This document shows, piece after piece, positions 26,060 to 37,577 of a DNA stretch of 64,000 bases (position 1 is its first letter; the number at the start of each line of letters is the position of its first letter). The stretch spans positions 13,469,501 through 13,533,500 of the forward strand of contig JAWUZG010000029.1 of NCBI GenBank assembly GCA_036785705.1, read 5' to 3'. This stretch comes from Acanthornis magna. Taxonomy: Eukaryota > Chordata > Aves > Passeriformes > Acanthizidae. The notes below the pieces were generated by a model. It was not told the origin of the DNA and made no database searches. It saw only the letters and a list, made by a program, of their open reading frames with translations. The position numbers and the translations under genes are program-made.

Positions 26060-26990
26060 CAATATTAGCTGCGGAAGGGCTAGTTTAATAATATTATTAC
26101 ACTAATTAGTTTGTAACCTTTAGCTAATTACTTTCAGTTCTCCATTAATTCAAGTGCTGATTAACAGATGTTCCACTGCAAAAAAATTATTATTAGCTCT
26201 TTTGTGTTCAAAAGTTAAATGCAAACTCCAAGTCAGACTGCAGCTATTTTCAAACTTCACTTCGATAAAAGATTGCATTTTTATTCTCTGTTCCTCTTTC
26301 TTTCTCAGAACTTTCAAGCCAGCTTGGTAATGGCAAAACTCTCTAAGATACTGCAGCTAATGCAGCTGATAAGATCACAGCTGATATATAGGGTACGTGA
26401 TGGCATGATGTATTGAATATCAGAAAAATGTGTCGGGAAGACACAAAAGGTAACTCCTTGCTTTTGCAGTGGTTTTACACAGGTTAATCAGGACCAAAGA
26501 TTCAACATGGCAGAGAAGAAATGAAAATTACAGGTAAGACTCCACCTCCGAGTCATCTCTGATAATCATTACTATGTGATCTCGTCACACTGAAACAAAT
26601 AACTTTAATGCAATAGCTGTATCTCCTCTTTAAATATTCTTAATTTAATAATAAATAAATAAAGGAGGGTGGTAAAAGATGTAGGGCAAGTAGTAATTAC
26701 AGCAGCAACAAGTAGGTTTAGGCACTGCAACTGCAAGAAAAAACATACATACTCGGTTCTCAATTACCATTCTAATTAAAACAATAAGTGAATACAACTG
26801 GACATGATGCACTAATTAAATGATTTGCATTCTATGTTGACCTCAAGCACATACACTAGCATTGTTCATAAATAATTAGGATTTAATAATATTTTGAAGG
26901 ATTATTAAGACTTTTAGATGAGCCTCATTACACTTAATGAGAGCACTGTGTAAGGGACAGTGCTCTCTAAATTAGTATTGTTCCACAGCT
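26060..26990. promoter_or_regulatory. Candidate regulatory block rich in TAATTA and octamer motifs
   Basis: Six TAATTA homeodomain cores occur at 26103, 26125, 26694, 26773, 26813 and 26873. A perfect octamer (ATTTGCAT) lies at 26823-26830, and a strong palindrome lies at 26932-26976. By my rough estimate from local base composition about one TAATTA would be expected in this length. This pattern is common in conserved developmental enhancers, but AT-richness alone could produce part of it. Function is inference only. Confidence 0.25.
26932..26976. repeat. Imperfect palindrome (11-bp perfect core stem)
   Basis: GAGAGCACTGT (26939-26949) is the exact reverse complement of ACAGTGCTCTC (26957-26967), separated by a 7-base spacer. 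An outer arm, ACTTAAT (26932-26938) against ATTAGT (26971-26976), extends it with a 3-base internal bulge and a 1-base bulge. It is too short for a typical microRNA precursor. It could be a dimeric protein-binding site. One arm with its flank reads GGGACAGTGCTC, resembling the right half-site of the REST/NRSF motif. Confidence 0.8.
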
Positions 26991-29900
26991 GTGTCAATTC
27001 TGGAAACATGCACAAACCCAACCAAAATATGCCTTCACACATACACACAAAAAACCCAAAACATTTAAAGTAAAAACATATAGTCCTCTATCACAGCATT
27101 TTGCTTTTGTTTTGTAAGACAGAGAAGCATTGTTAGTATTTTAAGCATTTCAGTTAAAACTAAAACTTTATTATTTATTAAAGCAAGGTTACAAAACAAA
27201 AATTAAAAAATTCCAGTTAGATCAAGACTTCCTAGAGGGAAAAAGAGTTTTATTGTTTCCCCATTTAATAATTTAACAACTCTTTCTGCTTTGAATTTCT
27301 GAGAGAAATATCCAATTTTCCTTGCAGATTGTTTCAATTAGTTCTTATAAGTTTCTCTCAGCTCAACAAAGTCAATAAGAATGCCAATATAAAAAGATGC
27401 CTACTAGAACAAGAGGGCAACTTCAGGATACAGCTAAAATATCAGAGCCCAAAGACTGATTTTTAATAGATCTTCTGTGTCCCAGTGAACTTGTTCATTT
27501 GTTTTTACTTATAAGAGATAAAATAGAAGGTTGGAACGGCATATCAGCAACACTTCCAGCTCCAGCAAGAGCAGCATTTTGGATTCAACATTTTCTCTCT
27601 CTTACAAATCCCATATCCTGGGAAGTTTTAAAACTGTTGTGTTTGTTGGGAAACGGTAACATTTTCGCAAGGGCCTTCAAATTCAATCTCAACAGCCACA
27701 ACAACAGCATTGGAAACTTAGGTGAAAAAACAGAAGAGGAAGCTCTGGGTAAGTTTTACAGGTCACAGTTCTTCAGAGTGTCCTTTCATTTCCCTTCTAG
27801 GACTCTTCTCTAGTTTTCAGGATTCCAGGAGAGGAGGAGACAAGGAAGGTTGCAAGGAGCCACACTTCATTTGCTTGCTGTCCTCCCATTGTTGTGTCCA
27901 GCTGGCTCCACTGGCCAGGTGTTAAGATGAACCTGTTCAATATATAGAACTGATATTTTGGGTAAATGCTGCCCAAACCTCTGTCTCCAGACCTTTACAG
28001 AACTAAAAGTTCTGCTCATTACTTTGCCTCATTATTTCTGTTCTTGGTTGTAACTATGCAAGGACTATCTCTTCCAAGTTTCTAATTTTATACATGCAGG
28101 AAAGAATTTGCAAGCTCAGGATGATCTCTAGAACAGTACAGTTCATCCAGGTCAAATATGAACAGATACTAAATCCAATGGTGGTTTTATTCCATACTAA
28201 AATATGAGAAAAACAATATTGTATAATACTAGGCCTCTATTTAGAAAAAAATAGTCATATAGTGAAACTCATAAGCATAACATTGCAGTGCATGATTGTT
28301 AGAATGCAGTCTATGCCTGTCCCTAGAAATTTGAAAGCTAAAGTAGGCAACATAAGTTTACATCCCAAACAAACAGCATAAGAAGATAAAGATCTAATCT
28401 CTGAAAAGGGCATGATGCTCTTTCATCATTTAAATCACAAGTAATTTTATGGAGGCTTAAAAAACACTCACAAGCTTCGTAAAAATATGTTTTAAGACTG
28501 ATTCCAGACTGCAGTTATTTGAGGAGAGAAAAAACAAACAGCTCCGATATTCCAACTTCACATTCATCCATCCCCCTGAGAATCAAAACACAGGATTCTC
28601 ACAGGTAATTCAATTAATGGTGCAGGAGACTGGGAGAAAAACACAAGTTGAATTATTCCCAGAATCCAAGCAACAAAAGATAACCTTCTCACAGAGAAGA
28701 TTGGGGGCTTCTCATTGTTAAAAAAGAATTCATTATGAAATTCGGGAAGGGCAACTATAATCCAACACCATACCAGCCTAAATTTTCAAAGCAATTAGGC
28801 ATTAAAGGGCCTAACAGCAAATAAATTAAATATATTCAATTTAAAGAACAAAGGTATCAAAATAACTGGGAATTTTTAGCATATGTTAAAGTGGACATAA
28901 AAAAAAAAAAAGGGAGTAGTCCAAATTTACTTTCTCTTGCTGAGATTTAAACTGGAGTGCTTGAGCAATGGGAAAGGATTAACATACATGGAGAAGACAA
29001 AAAAGACAGGGAAAAGCAGGGAGCACAAATCACCACTATTCTTACTAAGATGGCACAGAACCTCCAAGAAGACATTGGAAAGACCAAACCATGGTTAACA
29101 AAGCCATGCTGAGAAGTCATCCATATGTTCTCTCCTGTAATCAGAGGATGATGGCAGGAAACAGTATGCATCTATTACAGGTAAATATTTTTTTCATCAT
29201 GAAAGGGGAAATTAAAATAAATATAACAAAACTAGGCAAAGAAATCAAATACCTCTGAATGTTGTGTTCGAAATGTTTACCAAAGAAAATAAAAACAAAC
29301 TGAAGACAAACCCCCTCAACTTCCTTGATCCCTTCCTGTCTCCCCCTTAGTTCATCTTCATTTACTTGACAGTTTGTTCCTATGGGGTCGCTTTCCTCAT
29401 GGTCTCAATTTACCTTTTGCACACTACAAAAGAACAGTCATCTCAGTTTCGTATTTGCATTTATTCTTCATCTTTATTAATGCATTTAATCAGTCCACGA
29501 AAGACATACTGTGACACTTTTTTTGATTTATTATTACATTTCCATTTGTAAAATAACTTTTTTATTCAGGAAATTAAAAACAACCTCAAAAGACGCAAAC
29601 ATCTCACAGCAGCTACAATTGGGGGTAAATCACAATCATACTGCTAAAGTCAAGCATCTCTAATACTGAGCTGAATGAAACATTGAGCAAGAACCACAGA
29701 TTCACTGCTGCTTGATGTCTACTGGGTCATTAAACAAAGGAGAAATTTGGCAGCTACACGTGATGAACTCTGGCAATCCACACAGCAAGAAAGTGTTCCA
29801 GTTCTGTCCCCTACTCATCTGTCAAACTGCCCTGTGCGCAGCTTGTGCTTCCAAAGAGAGTTTTGTTGAAAATACCTTCTTTCCTCCCAGTTACCTAGCT

Positions 29901-32370
29901 GATCCCTTTTAGCGTCTTTACAAGGCACCGAGTTTTCTCAACTCCAAAGTGAAAGAAATACAGGAAAAACCTTGCTTTTCAACTCATCCAAAGTACTGAA
30001 GAGGATGGGGACCTGAAAAGTCTAAGCTATAAAAAAGATAAATTCTTCCTCTCCTGCTTCAGCCATATGCTCAGGTTGTATTATGCTGCTTGTGTTTAAG
30101 TCCTACAATTCCAGCACTGACAATCTCTTGAGGACTTGTCCTCTCCAGAGCTGGTCTCACAGGTCATCTTGGTAGGTAGCCAGAGTGCTGCATGATTTGA
30201 TCTGGGAAGACTCACTTTGAGACTTTCACTTGTTCTCACCATAGGTTCCATATAATATTCAGAATTAATTCTCAAAAATTAATCTGAGCCTACTAAGATG
30301 CTCTTTGACAGAGCAATTCATCATAACCCCTCTTAAGCCTTATGTAATTAGCACAAGGTAGATATTCAGAGAGGACATAAAGCACAGTATTCAGCGAGCT
30401 GTGCAGATCACCCCTCTCAATTCTGACTACAAAGTGAAACAGTCTAGGACTAATTTCTGGGGAGACTGAGAGAGAATAAAAAATTTCACCTGAAATCAAG
30501 TATGGATAATCAAAACTTAAAAATGCCAGTTAATTTAAGGAACTATCAAAAGCAATTGCTAAAGAATTAGACTGAAATAGTGAGCATCATCATAGGAAAT
30601 GGTAACAGATAATAGATAAATCTTTTAACATCCGGTGGTGAATTAGAATTTCTAGTATGAATTGATATGGTCCAAATTCTAGGCAATCAACCAATTATCA
30701 ATATTTTCATCCTCTCTCCTCCAAAACAGTGTAATGTTGTCATCAACTCAGAAACAATGCAAGGCAACTCTTTGTTAGATCTGGTCTGCTCCTTCAGACA
30801 GGAGATCACTTAAATTCTAACCCGAGAGCAGCTTATTTGATATCTAAGAGCACCAAATTTCTTTTGCCTTTCATATTGACTTTTTTACCTTTTCATTTCA
30901 ATGCTTAGACTCAACACTCAATAAAAAGAGAGACTTTTTTAAGATGCAGATCTTCCAGTTCAATGGTGCAGATCAAACAACTTCCAACAATGTTTGGAGA
31001 ACAAGAAAGTTGGGGGTTGACTTGGGTGACCACTCCATTGCAAATTTCTGACTAGTAGAGATAGAATGATCCTTTTTTCTTTGCTTTGATTAAATAATAA
31101 CTAACTTCTTTTTATTTAGGATTTAGTAGTTCTTAAGTTGGTAAGAAATAGATAATCCATGTCTTAGCCATATTGTTCACAACAGCCTGCACTCTTTATG
31201 CTACTGATGCACCAGTAATCAATGCATCTCTACAAATTCATGTTGGCAGAAACTGGCCCAAGATTATAGATGACCATTAGTCAAAATCATAGTTTCAAGT
31301 ATCATGGGAGGGCAAAATTAATGCAAAATTCACACCTCTAATTAACCTCTAGAATTTACATAGAGTGGGATAAGTTTGAGGGTCTCTCTAATCAGTGCAG
31401 AATAAAACTATTTCCCCCGATATACTGCCATTGCTGTTTCCAAAACAAAAATACTTTTGTTAAAATTTATTTAATTTTTAAAGACTCACTCAGTTTTAAG
31501 TAAATTTCAGTTTTATAGCCTGAAGGCAGAAGGGAATCGAAGAGAAAAATCAGTGCAATATCATTGAGTTATTATCTTTGAATGCTCCTGCTTTGTTTAC
31601 AGTTCTTAATTTATTTTGATCACGCACAAGATGGATGGGAATGTCACAAGCTGTCTATAACAAGTATTTTAAGCCTTCTAAAAAACAGCTGCCTTCAAAA
31701 GGGATTTCAAAGGATACTTCACTAAACTCTGCTCAGTTCCAACAGGCTGATACTGCAGGCTACCGTATTACCTAGTGATCTCTCTTAAGTCAATGAGAGA
31801 TGCGGGTGCCAAAAACATCTCAAGACCTGGCCCAAAAAGGATCCACGATATGTGGTTAAAAGACCACCACCCACAATGAGGGAAAACTTCAACTAGCATC
31901 ACAGTTTTGCTCAAATTAGGAAGAAGTTATTGGTTTGTATACATCAATTATAAATGTAAGATCAATATCAATCCTTTGAGTATCTACCCAATCAGTAACT
32001 TGTATTCAATTTTATTTTTAAAATACAACACTATGCTATTTAGAAATACATTTTTTAGTGAAAGAAGTCACAAAAATGTTTCCTTAATTGAAAATGTATG
32101 ACTATCCTTGTGCCCACAGTTACTTCTGCACTAAAGAAATTGTGACAAGACATCATGCACTGAAGCTTGAAGCTGTAACTTTCAAAGCTGTCTGTAAAAG
32201 TGTCGCTTAAATTAAGATTATCTGTAAAATGATATGGTCCAAATTTAGCTCAGACACCCATAACACACCTCCAAAAAGATCATGCTGCTTATGTTTCTTT
32301 AAAGCTGCCATTATCTGAAATATTTCAAAATTTTTTTCAGCATCTGACTTCTGTAACAAATTTGCTAAGG

Positions 32371-32385
32371 ATATATATATATATT
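32371..32385. repeat. Short (AT)n microsatellite
   Basis: Seven uninterrupted AT units plus one base. Short and unremarkable. Confidence 0.9.
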
Positions 32386-32533
32386 CATTGCAGAAGTATA
32401 TTCACAGCATCTACAAAGATTTTCCTTATTCATGTGTATCTGAAATGCAGAGAGGCTATCATATGTGTATTTGCACTAGGATGCCTTGTTTACACAGGTC
32501 CTATGGGGAGATTATTGTAAGAGTATTGTATTT

Positions 32534-32560
32534 CTTAAGCATTTAAGAAAAATGCTTAAG
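32534..32560. repeat. Perfect 11-bp inverted repeat with 5-base loop
   Basis: CTTAAGCATTT (32534-32544) and AAATGCTTAAG (32550-32560) are exact reverse complements around 'aagaa'. It is AT-rich, with no T-run or pairing beyond the core. No function can be assigned. Confidence 0.85.
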
Positions 32561-35360
32561 CAAAAAAATACATTTTGAGCTGTAGAATTCAAGATCTTTT
32601 GTGTCTCATAACTTTGTGTGGAGATAAAAACACATTTGAGTTGCATAGGCTCAGGTGGATTTCTTCACACATGCAAAGAAAGCTCAGTTTACCTTTCAAA
32701 AATAAGATAAATCAGAATTAAAACAAATACTAAGATAAATACTAATAGCACGGTAACTAAGACATCCTTGAGTCTTTCCCTCTCATTGGGCCATTAGTTC
32801 AGGACATAAACCAGAAGTTATCCATGTCTAAAGCTGAGGAGACTTATTTTTGCCAAAAAACCAGGGATTGCCAATTGCTTCTGCAGAAGTGACAATTTTA
32901 ACATACCCAGCAGATCCCTGCGTGAAAGGCCACTGTTACGTCTCTATCTCATGCAAGCAATGCTTATTGTAGCTTAACTTTTAAGATATTCTCATGATAA
33001 AAACTGGTCAAAGAAACAACACCATGCTCTATAAGGTTGCCCTGTATTCCTCTTCCCATGAGCAGTTTGTGAAAGTGCTTGGTAGCCAGCCTTTGCTACA
33101 ATGAAAATAAATAGTAAGCATTATGTTATCTGTAGCTTCCTGAAGTTAAATCAGAATTCCACTTGTGCTTGGTTCAGGTCAAAAGATCACCATTACCTAC
33201 AGGATCAGTATGTTTACATCTAGTAAAATAAAAAACAAATTTTAAAAAAGAATTCTATTTACAGCCACACAAGTACCCATACAAAAAAGCTAACAAAAAT
33301 GAACAAAGGAGAAGGAAGGCTCAATTCCTGATTTGGAGAGCCCTATCTGAGCTGCTAAGAGGGGTTACAAATTTAACCAAATTATAGTATCTTCTTTTCA
33401 CTCTTCTTTTCATCTTGTTTCTTAAAATAGAGCACCAGCTGCAGGGCTAGGATGTAGCAGAGAGAACTACATCCACTTTATATAGTGCAATAAACAGTCG
33501 CAATGAGGGGGGGCAGGGAAGAGAGACAAAGAACAGAAGATTTTGCTCTTTAAGCAAAAGGGGAACACTTATCTTTCCCAGCATCATTTTCAGAAAGCTC
33601 CCCAGCAGCTGGTTAAGAGCTCTGAAACTCAAGTCCTTCCTTTTTCTTACTCCTCCTTTCTTTCCCTCCTATAACACGGGAGGGTGGAAAGGCTCATTTT
33701 ACCCTCACCAGGTGCCCAAATCATCTCCAGAAACAGAACTCGGGACCCCAAAGCTATTTCCACATCTCCTTAACACCTTCACCCTTGGTTGCAAATTGGA
33801 AAGGGCTGTGGCTGTCTGAAGGTTTTTCCCTTGGGCTCCTGCACTTCTCCAAGCTGAGTAATGCTGACAGTTCCATCAGCCATCCATCTACAAGCACCCA
33901 GGATGCGAAACCAAGCAAGGAAGCCCCAAGAAGGATAACTCCACTGTTTAATGTCCCAGGCCAGGGAGTGCAAAGAGAACAGACTATTTCCCAAACCCAT
34001 GAGACAGGCTGATTGGACCCCACACTGGACTGCTTCACCAGGGTTAAAAGGAAAAGTGAACTGCAAGAAAGGCAATCCTAGGAAAGGAAATCTACGGAGG
34101 AACTAGAGAGGATTAGAAACAGCCAAAATAGACTGAAGCTTTTGTTTTGGCAGGGTTTTTTAAATTGCATTTCTTACTTTTTTGTCAGACTTCTCAATGA
34201 TGATTATTTGTTCAGTCTCCCTTTGCCAGCCATGCAGCATCTTAATTCATTTATATTTCAGATTTTGCCAATTATTTGCTTGTTTTCTACTGCTCACCTC
34301 TGTCTCACTCACTCTTCAATGCTTTATTTTCCTGTGAAATGTATCGCTTCCTAAATAAATTGTTGTCACTATTTTCCTCAGAAAGTCTTAATTTTCCACC
34401 ATTTAGCAACATGCTACAGACTCTACGATGCATGAAGTGTCTGTAACTATGTCCTTCTAGTTGGCCAAGTGCAACAACTATTCCTTAGGCACTGCTCTCA
34501 AATACCATTAAAAAAAATGGCATCCACAGTGCCCTCTTAATAAGCGTTGCATTCCAAATAGCCTTTAACATGCCGACAGTAGAGTATCTCTGAAAACATC
34601 CCTACTTGCTTGCATCATACTTGACTAATGGAACTGCTCTTGATGAAGAATGACATTTTGAGTGATGGAACCAAAACTACCAGGGAATTCAGTTATTTCT
34701 AAACATCTCTAAACAAATTATTTAACTTGCCAGAAGTATTTTTCTTCAACATTTTTAACATTAAAAAAAAGAAACATTTTGAAATGAAACTGCCTTGAAA
34801 ACAAAAGAGGTAATGACAAAATGATTAAACAACTGCAGAATAAAATGTTTCACTTCATTAGGCAAAGGATTTCGACTCAGTCCAAATTGGGTTGGGGGGA
34901 GGAGAGGGGAAGTCAGAGGAGTGAGCAGAGTGGTGCAGTACCAAGCGAGAGAAAGGGAGACACCCACCTTAGAAGACGTTCCTTTAGATTATTCTTAATT
35001 TAAAAGAAAAAAATCATCATATCAATTCAATCAACAAACTGGAGTGGCTGTTATAAATGTGTAGTGGATGTCACCAACACTTGACTGTGTGAAGCGGATC
35101 CGCACCCTAGCTGCCTCAGCCTCCCAGGCCGGCTCCGCCCGCCATGGGAGGACCTCGGGGTTTGAGTGCCTGGGTCCGCCCCTGGATCTAGAGAGGAAGG
35201 CGTACCCAGGACTCAGGATCCACCCACTTTTCCTGAATCTTCTGTTCCGTTGGTTATGTTATTGGTAGATTTGAATTGTACCCCTCCCTCCTTTGTTATA
35301 ATTGGTTATGTATGCTTGTCTCCTCCTCTCGTTTCTCCCCTGATTGGTCACCCCTGTCCC

Positions 35361-35368
35361 TATATAAG
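35361..35368 (+). promoter_or_regulatory. TATA box of the solo LTR at 35 kb
   Basis: TATATAAG about 15 bases downstream of an inverted CCAAT box (gattggtca). Transcription would start near 35390 in the + direction. The promoter elements are intact, so this LTR could act as an alternative promoter for flanking DNA. Confidence 0.6.
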
Positions 35369-35471
35369 CGGCTGTCACTGGTCAGGGGTAGGGCTTTTTT
35401 CACCCTTCACGGGGGCAGGGGGGTCAGTCCTTCTCTTCTCTCCATCCTGACCACATGTACCCCTAACCCTC

Positions 35472-35477
35472 AATAAA
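35472..35477 (+). terminator. Poly(A) signal AATAAA of the solo LTR
   Basis: AATAAA in 'cctcaataaagcag', about 110 bases downstream of the TATA box. It marks the R/U5 boundary at about 35490-35500. Confidence 0.65.
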
Positions 35478-35556
35478 GCAGAGCAAGGGGAGGGCCCCCT
35501 CCTGCACACCCTTCACCTCGTCGGCTTCTTCTTTTTATTCGACTACAACAACTGTG

Positions 35557-36980
35557 TGGCTATCTGGTCTAACAGTCATACATTTTTTCTTTGCTGACAT
35601 CTTCTCTGGAGAGGCCCCTGGACATCTCCAGAGAGGTCCCTGGATAACAGAGCTAGGAGGACTGGCTTTGCCCTCATAACAATTTAGGTCTCTATAATAC
35701 AAATCTTTTACATCAGTTAGATGCTGTCCTCGATATCCTGCTTATCTATTATCCTCTAAATACCAAAGGCTTTGGGAAGGAGATGACGGAAGTTCACAGC
35801 TGGGGCTTATCTCTAAAGGCAGTTTCAGATGCCAGTTCAAGGTCTTGACTTCAATCTTCAAAGCAATTAACAGATGAGCCTCTGCTACACTGGAGACCAA
35901 ACTGCTATCTGTACATTTCCTAAACAGTTGTGCTTCTCTGGGACAATGCTGGTTCCAAAACCCATACCAAGGTTCACAAGAGGTGGAGCAAAACATTTTC
36001 TGTCACAGGAATCCAACTATGAAACAAGCCTCCGTGGGACAATTCAGAGCTTTGCTCCACTCTCCTTTGTACCACTCTAAGCCTTTTGTTACAGAAAAAT
36101 CAAAACATTTTCCCTACCCTATCCCCAAATTAATCAGGAAAAAAAAAAAAACAAAACAAAATAGAGAAAGTGTTTTTAATCAAATGAGAGAAGAGCAGAG
36201 AATTTTAAAAGTATTCAGTAGAGTTTTAGCTAATATTGTTGTAGGAAAAGGTACAGGCAGTAATGTAAGCTACTTAGGATTGTATGTTATGCAGTAACAT
36301 GAGCCCCTAGCTTTGTATTAGCCTTGAAAACCACGGTTTGGAAAACACCGCACCAATAAATAGATTCATGAAATAAACACACTGTAACTAAATTTTCTCT
36401 TCAAAACAGAGGCAGCCTACCTCAGCAAAAATAATACATTCTACATGGCCACTCTATCACCACCTCAAAAATATCTTCTGTCCTATGCCAAACTCACATG
36501 CACAATTAAAATTATTAAACATGAAAAAATACGGCTTTAAAACATTAGGGTCTGCTTCTTTTCATACATAGTCCAAGGACAGAGGCGCATCCAACAGGGC
36601 ACAGAAAGTTAAACAGTCGCAATCATTGCAAAAATGAGCTGAAATAGTGAGCATGAACAGGCAGAAGAAAACTGTAAGTTTTCTTATAAGTGCATGGGTG
36701 AATGTCCAAAATCGAACTCCTGAACTCTCAAGCAGGAGTCTGATACTTGCTAACTGCAACCAGTATGGGCTGCTAATAAACATGAGATTGACCCACCAAT
36801 GAAGCTCCTCTGCTGTGCTTCTGTACATACTCCATTTTACACTAGAAAAACTGGGAGGTTGTTCCCAGAATAAAATATATCATGCCAAGACATGGGGCCC
36901 TGAAAGGAAAACATGGTCTCAGGAAGCAGGAGGCAAAAAAAAAAGTGAAGATTTCCTGGAAGTGAAAAGACATCCAGGGG
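35557..36980. other. Unassigned DNA with a small duplication
   Basis: Apart from the 22-bp duplication at 35603-35646 I see nothing assignable. The frame 36562-36828 (minus, 88 codons) has no recognisable homology. A short A-run lies at 36140-36152. Confidence 0.4.
35603..35646. repeat. Diverged 22-bp tandem duplication that forms an inverted repeat
   Basis: Units 35603-35624 and 35625-35646 match at 18 of 22 positions by eye. Within them TCTCTGGAGA (35603-35612) and TCTCCAGAGA (35625-35634) are perfect reverse complements, because the unit start is itself nearly palindromic. Confidence 0.75.
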
Positions 36981-37002
36981 AAAAAAAAAGAAAAAAAGAA
37001 AA

Positions 37003-37034
<32 letters not shown>

Positions 37035-37043
37035 AAAAAAAAA
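36981..37043. repeat. 63-bp A-rich (A)nG tract
   Basis: Almost pure A with isolated G at regular spacing. It creates a spurious lysine-rich frame on the + strand and a phenylalanine-rich frame on the - strand (136 and 141 codons), neither of them a gene. Likely prone to length change and sequencing error. Confidence 0.95.
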
Positions 37044-37577
37044 GGCAGGTGCCAGAAATTATGGAAATGTGGAAACCAATGCCAGGGGATGCCCATGAAC
37101 CTGGGACAATGGAACCCAAGACCAGAAACTACAAAAACCATCATAGCAGAAAACCAACACAATTTTCTGTCCACCTTTCCCAGGTAAGCAGAGAGACCTC
37201 CCTGCAGGGAAAGGTCAGACCATAGGAACAAAACACAAGGGCTGTAACAGCCACAGAGAATAAACACAAAATAAATGAAAAATTCCCACTGCAGCTTTTG
37301 CAGAGGTGATACTCCCTACTTTCTCAAGGATTCTGGATGAACCTTAGAAAGAGCACCACGGGATGAGAAGGAAGCAGGGAGGAAGAAGTGCTGCTGTTAA
37401 TTTGGCATTCATTTGAAGGAGCTGAATGGGAGCCAGAAGTAGTACAGATGGCATCTCAATTCCCCTTTCTTTAGAAGAAAATTTATTTTTAATACAGTAA
37501 CTTTTTGTTTCCATGAAGGCATTTTTAGTTGTGATACAAGGACAGTTAAGAGCAGTAGTTAAAACCCCGGCTTTTAG
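37044..37577. other. Unassigned DNA
   Basis: Nothing recognised between the A-tract and the LTR. The first 150 bases after the tract are free of low-complexity sequence but match no repeat family I know. Confidence 0.35.

Larger units (their letters stand above)
24701..35083. other. Unassigned DNA with TAATTA-rich core
   Basis: No gene or named transposable element seen. Content worth noting is given separately: the TAATTA/octamer cluster at 26060-26990, a palindrome at 26932-26976, a short (AT)n at 32371-32385 and an inverted repeat at 32534-32560. A GC-richer patch at 33430-34080 has short overlapping frames in both directions without domain resemblance. Confidence 0.4.
35084..35556 (+). 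mobile_element. Young solo LTR with 6-bp target duplication, sense
   Basis: The LTR body is 35090-35550 (461 bp). It starts TGAAGCGGATCC and ends CGACTACAACA. It is flanked by identical 6-bp direct repeats ACTGTG (35084-35089 and 35551-35556), the length made by alpha/beta-retrovirus-like (class II) integrases. A CCAAT box in inverted form (attgg, about 35344) precedes TATATAAG at 35361-35368. AATAAA is at 35472-35477, giving a U3 of roughly 300 bp, R of roughly 100 bp and U5 of about 55 bp. CpG dinucleotides are frequent (gcggatccgc, ctccgcccgcc, cctcgtcgg) in an otherwise CpG-poor region, so little methylation decay has occurred and the insertion looks recent. No second LTR or internal region is present. 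Confidence 0.88.

Noticed and set aside
27499..27813. Frame with an internal GTAAGT after 'gaggaagctctgg', resembling an exon with donor site
   Set aside because: The upstream acceptor is weak, the peptide is unrecognised, and GTAAGT occurs by chance at this frequency.
36815..37267. Long open frames (136 codons +, 141 codons -)
   Set aside because: Both are carried by the 63-bp A-rich tract, giving lysine or phenylalanine runs; no domain resemblance.
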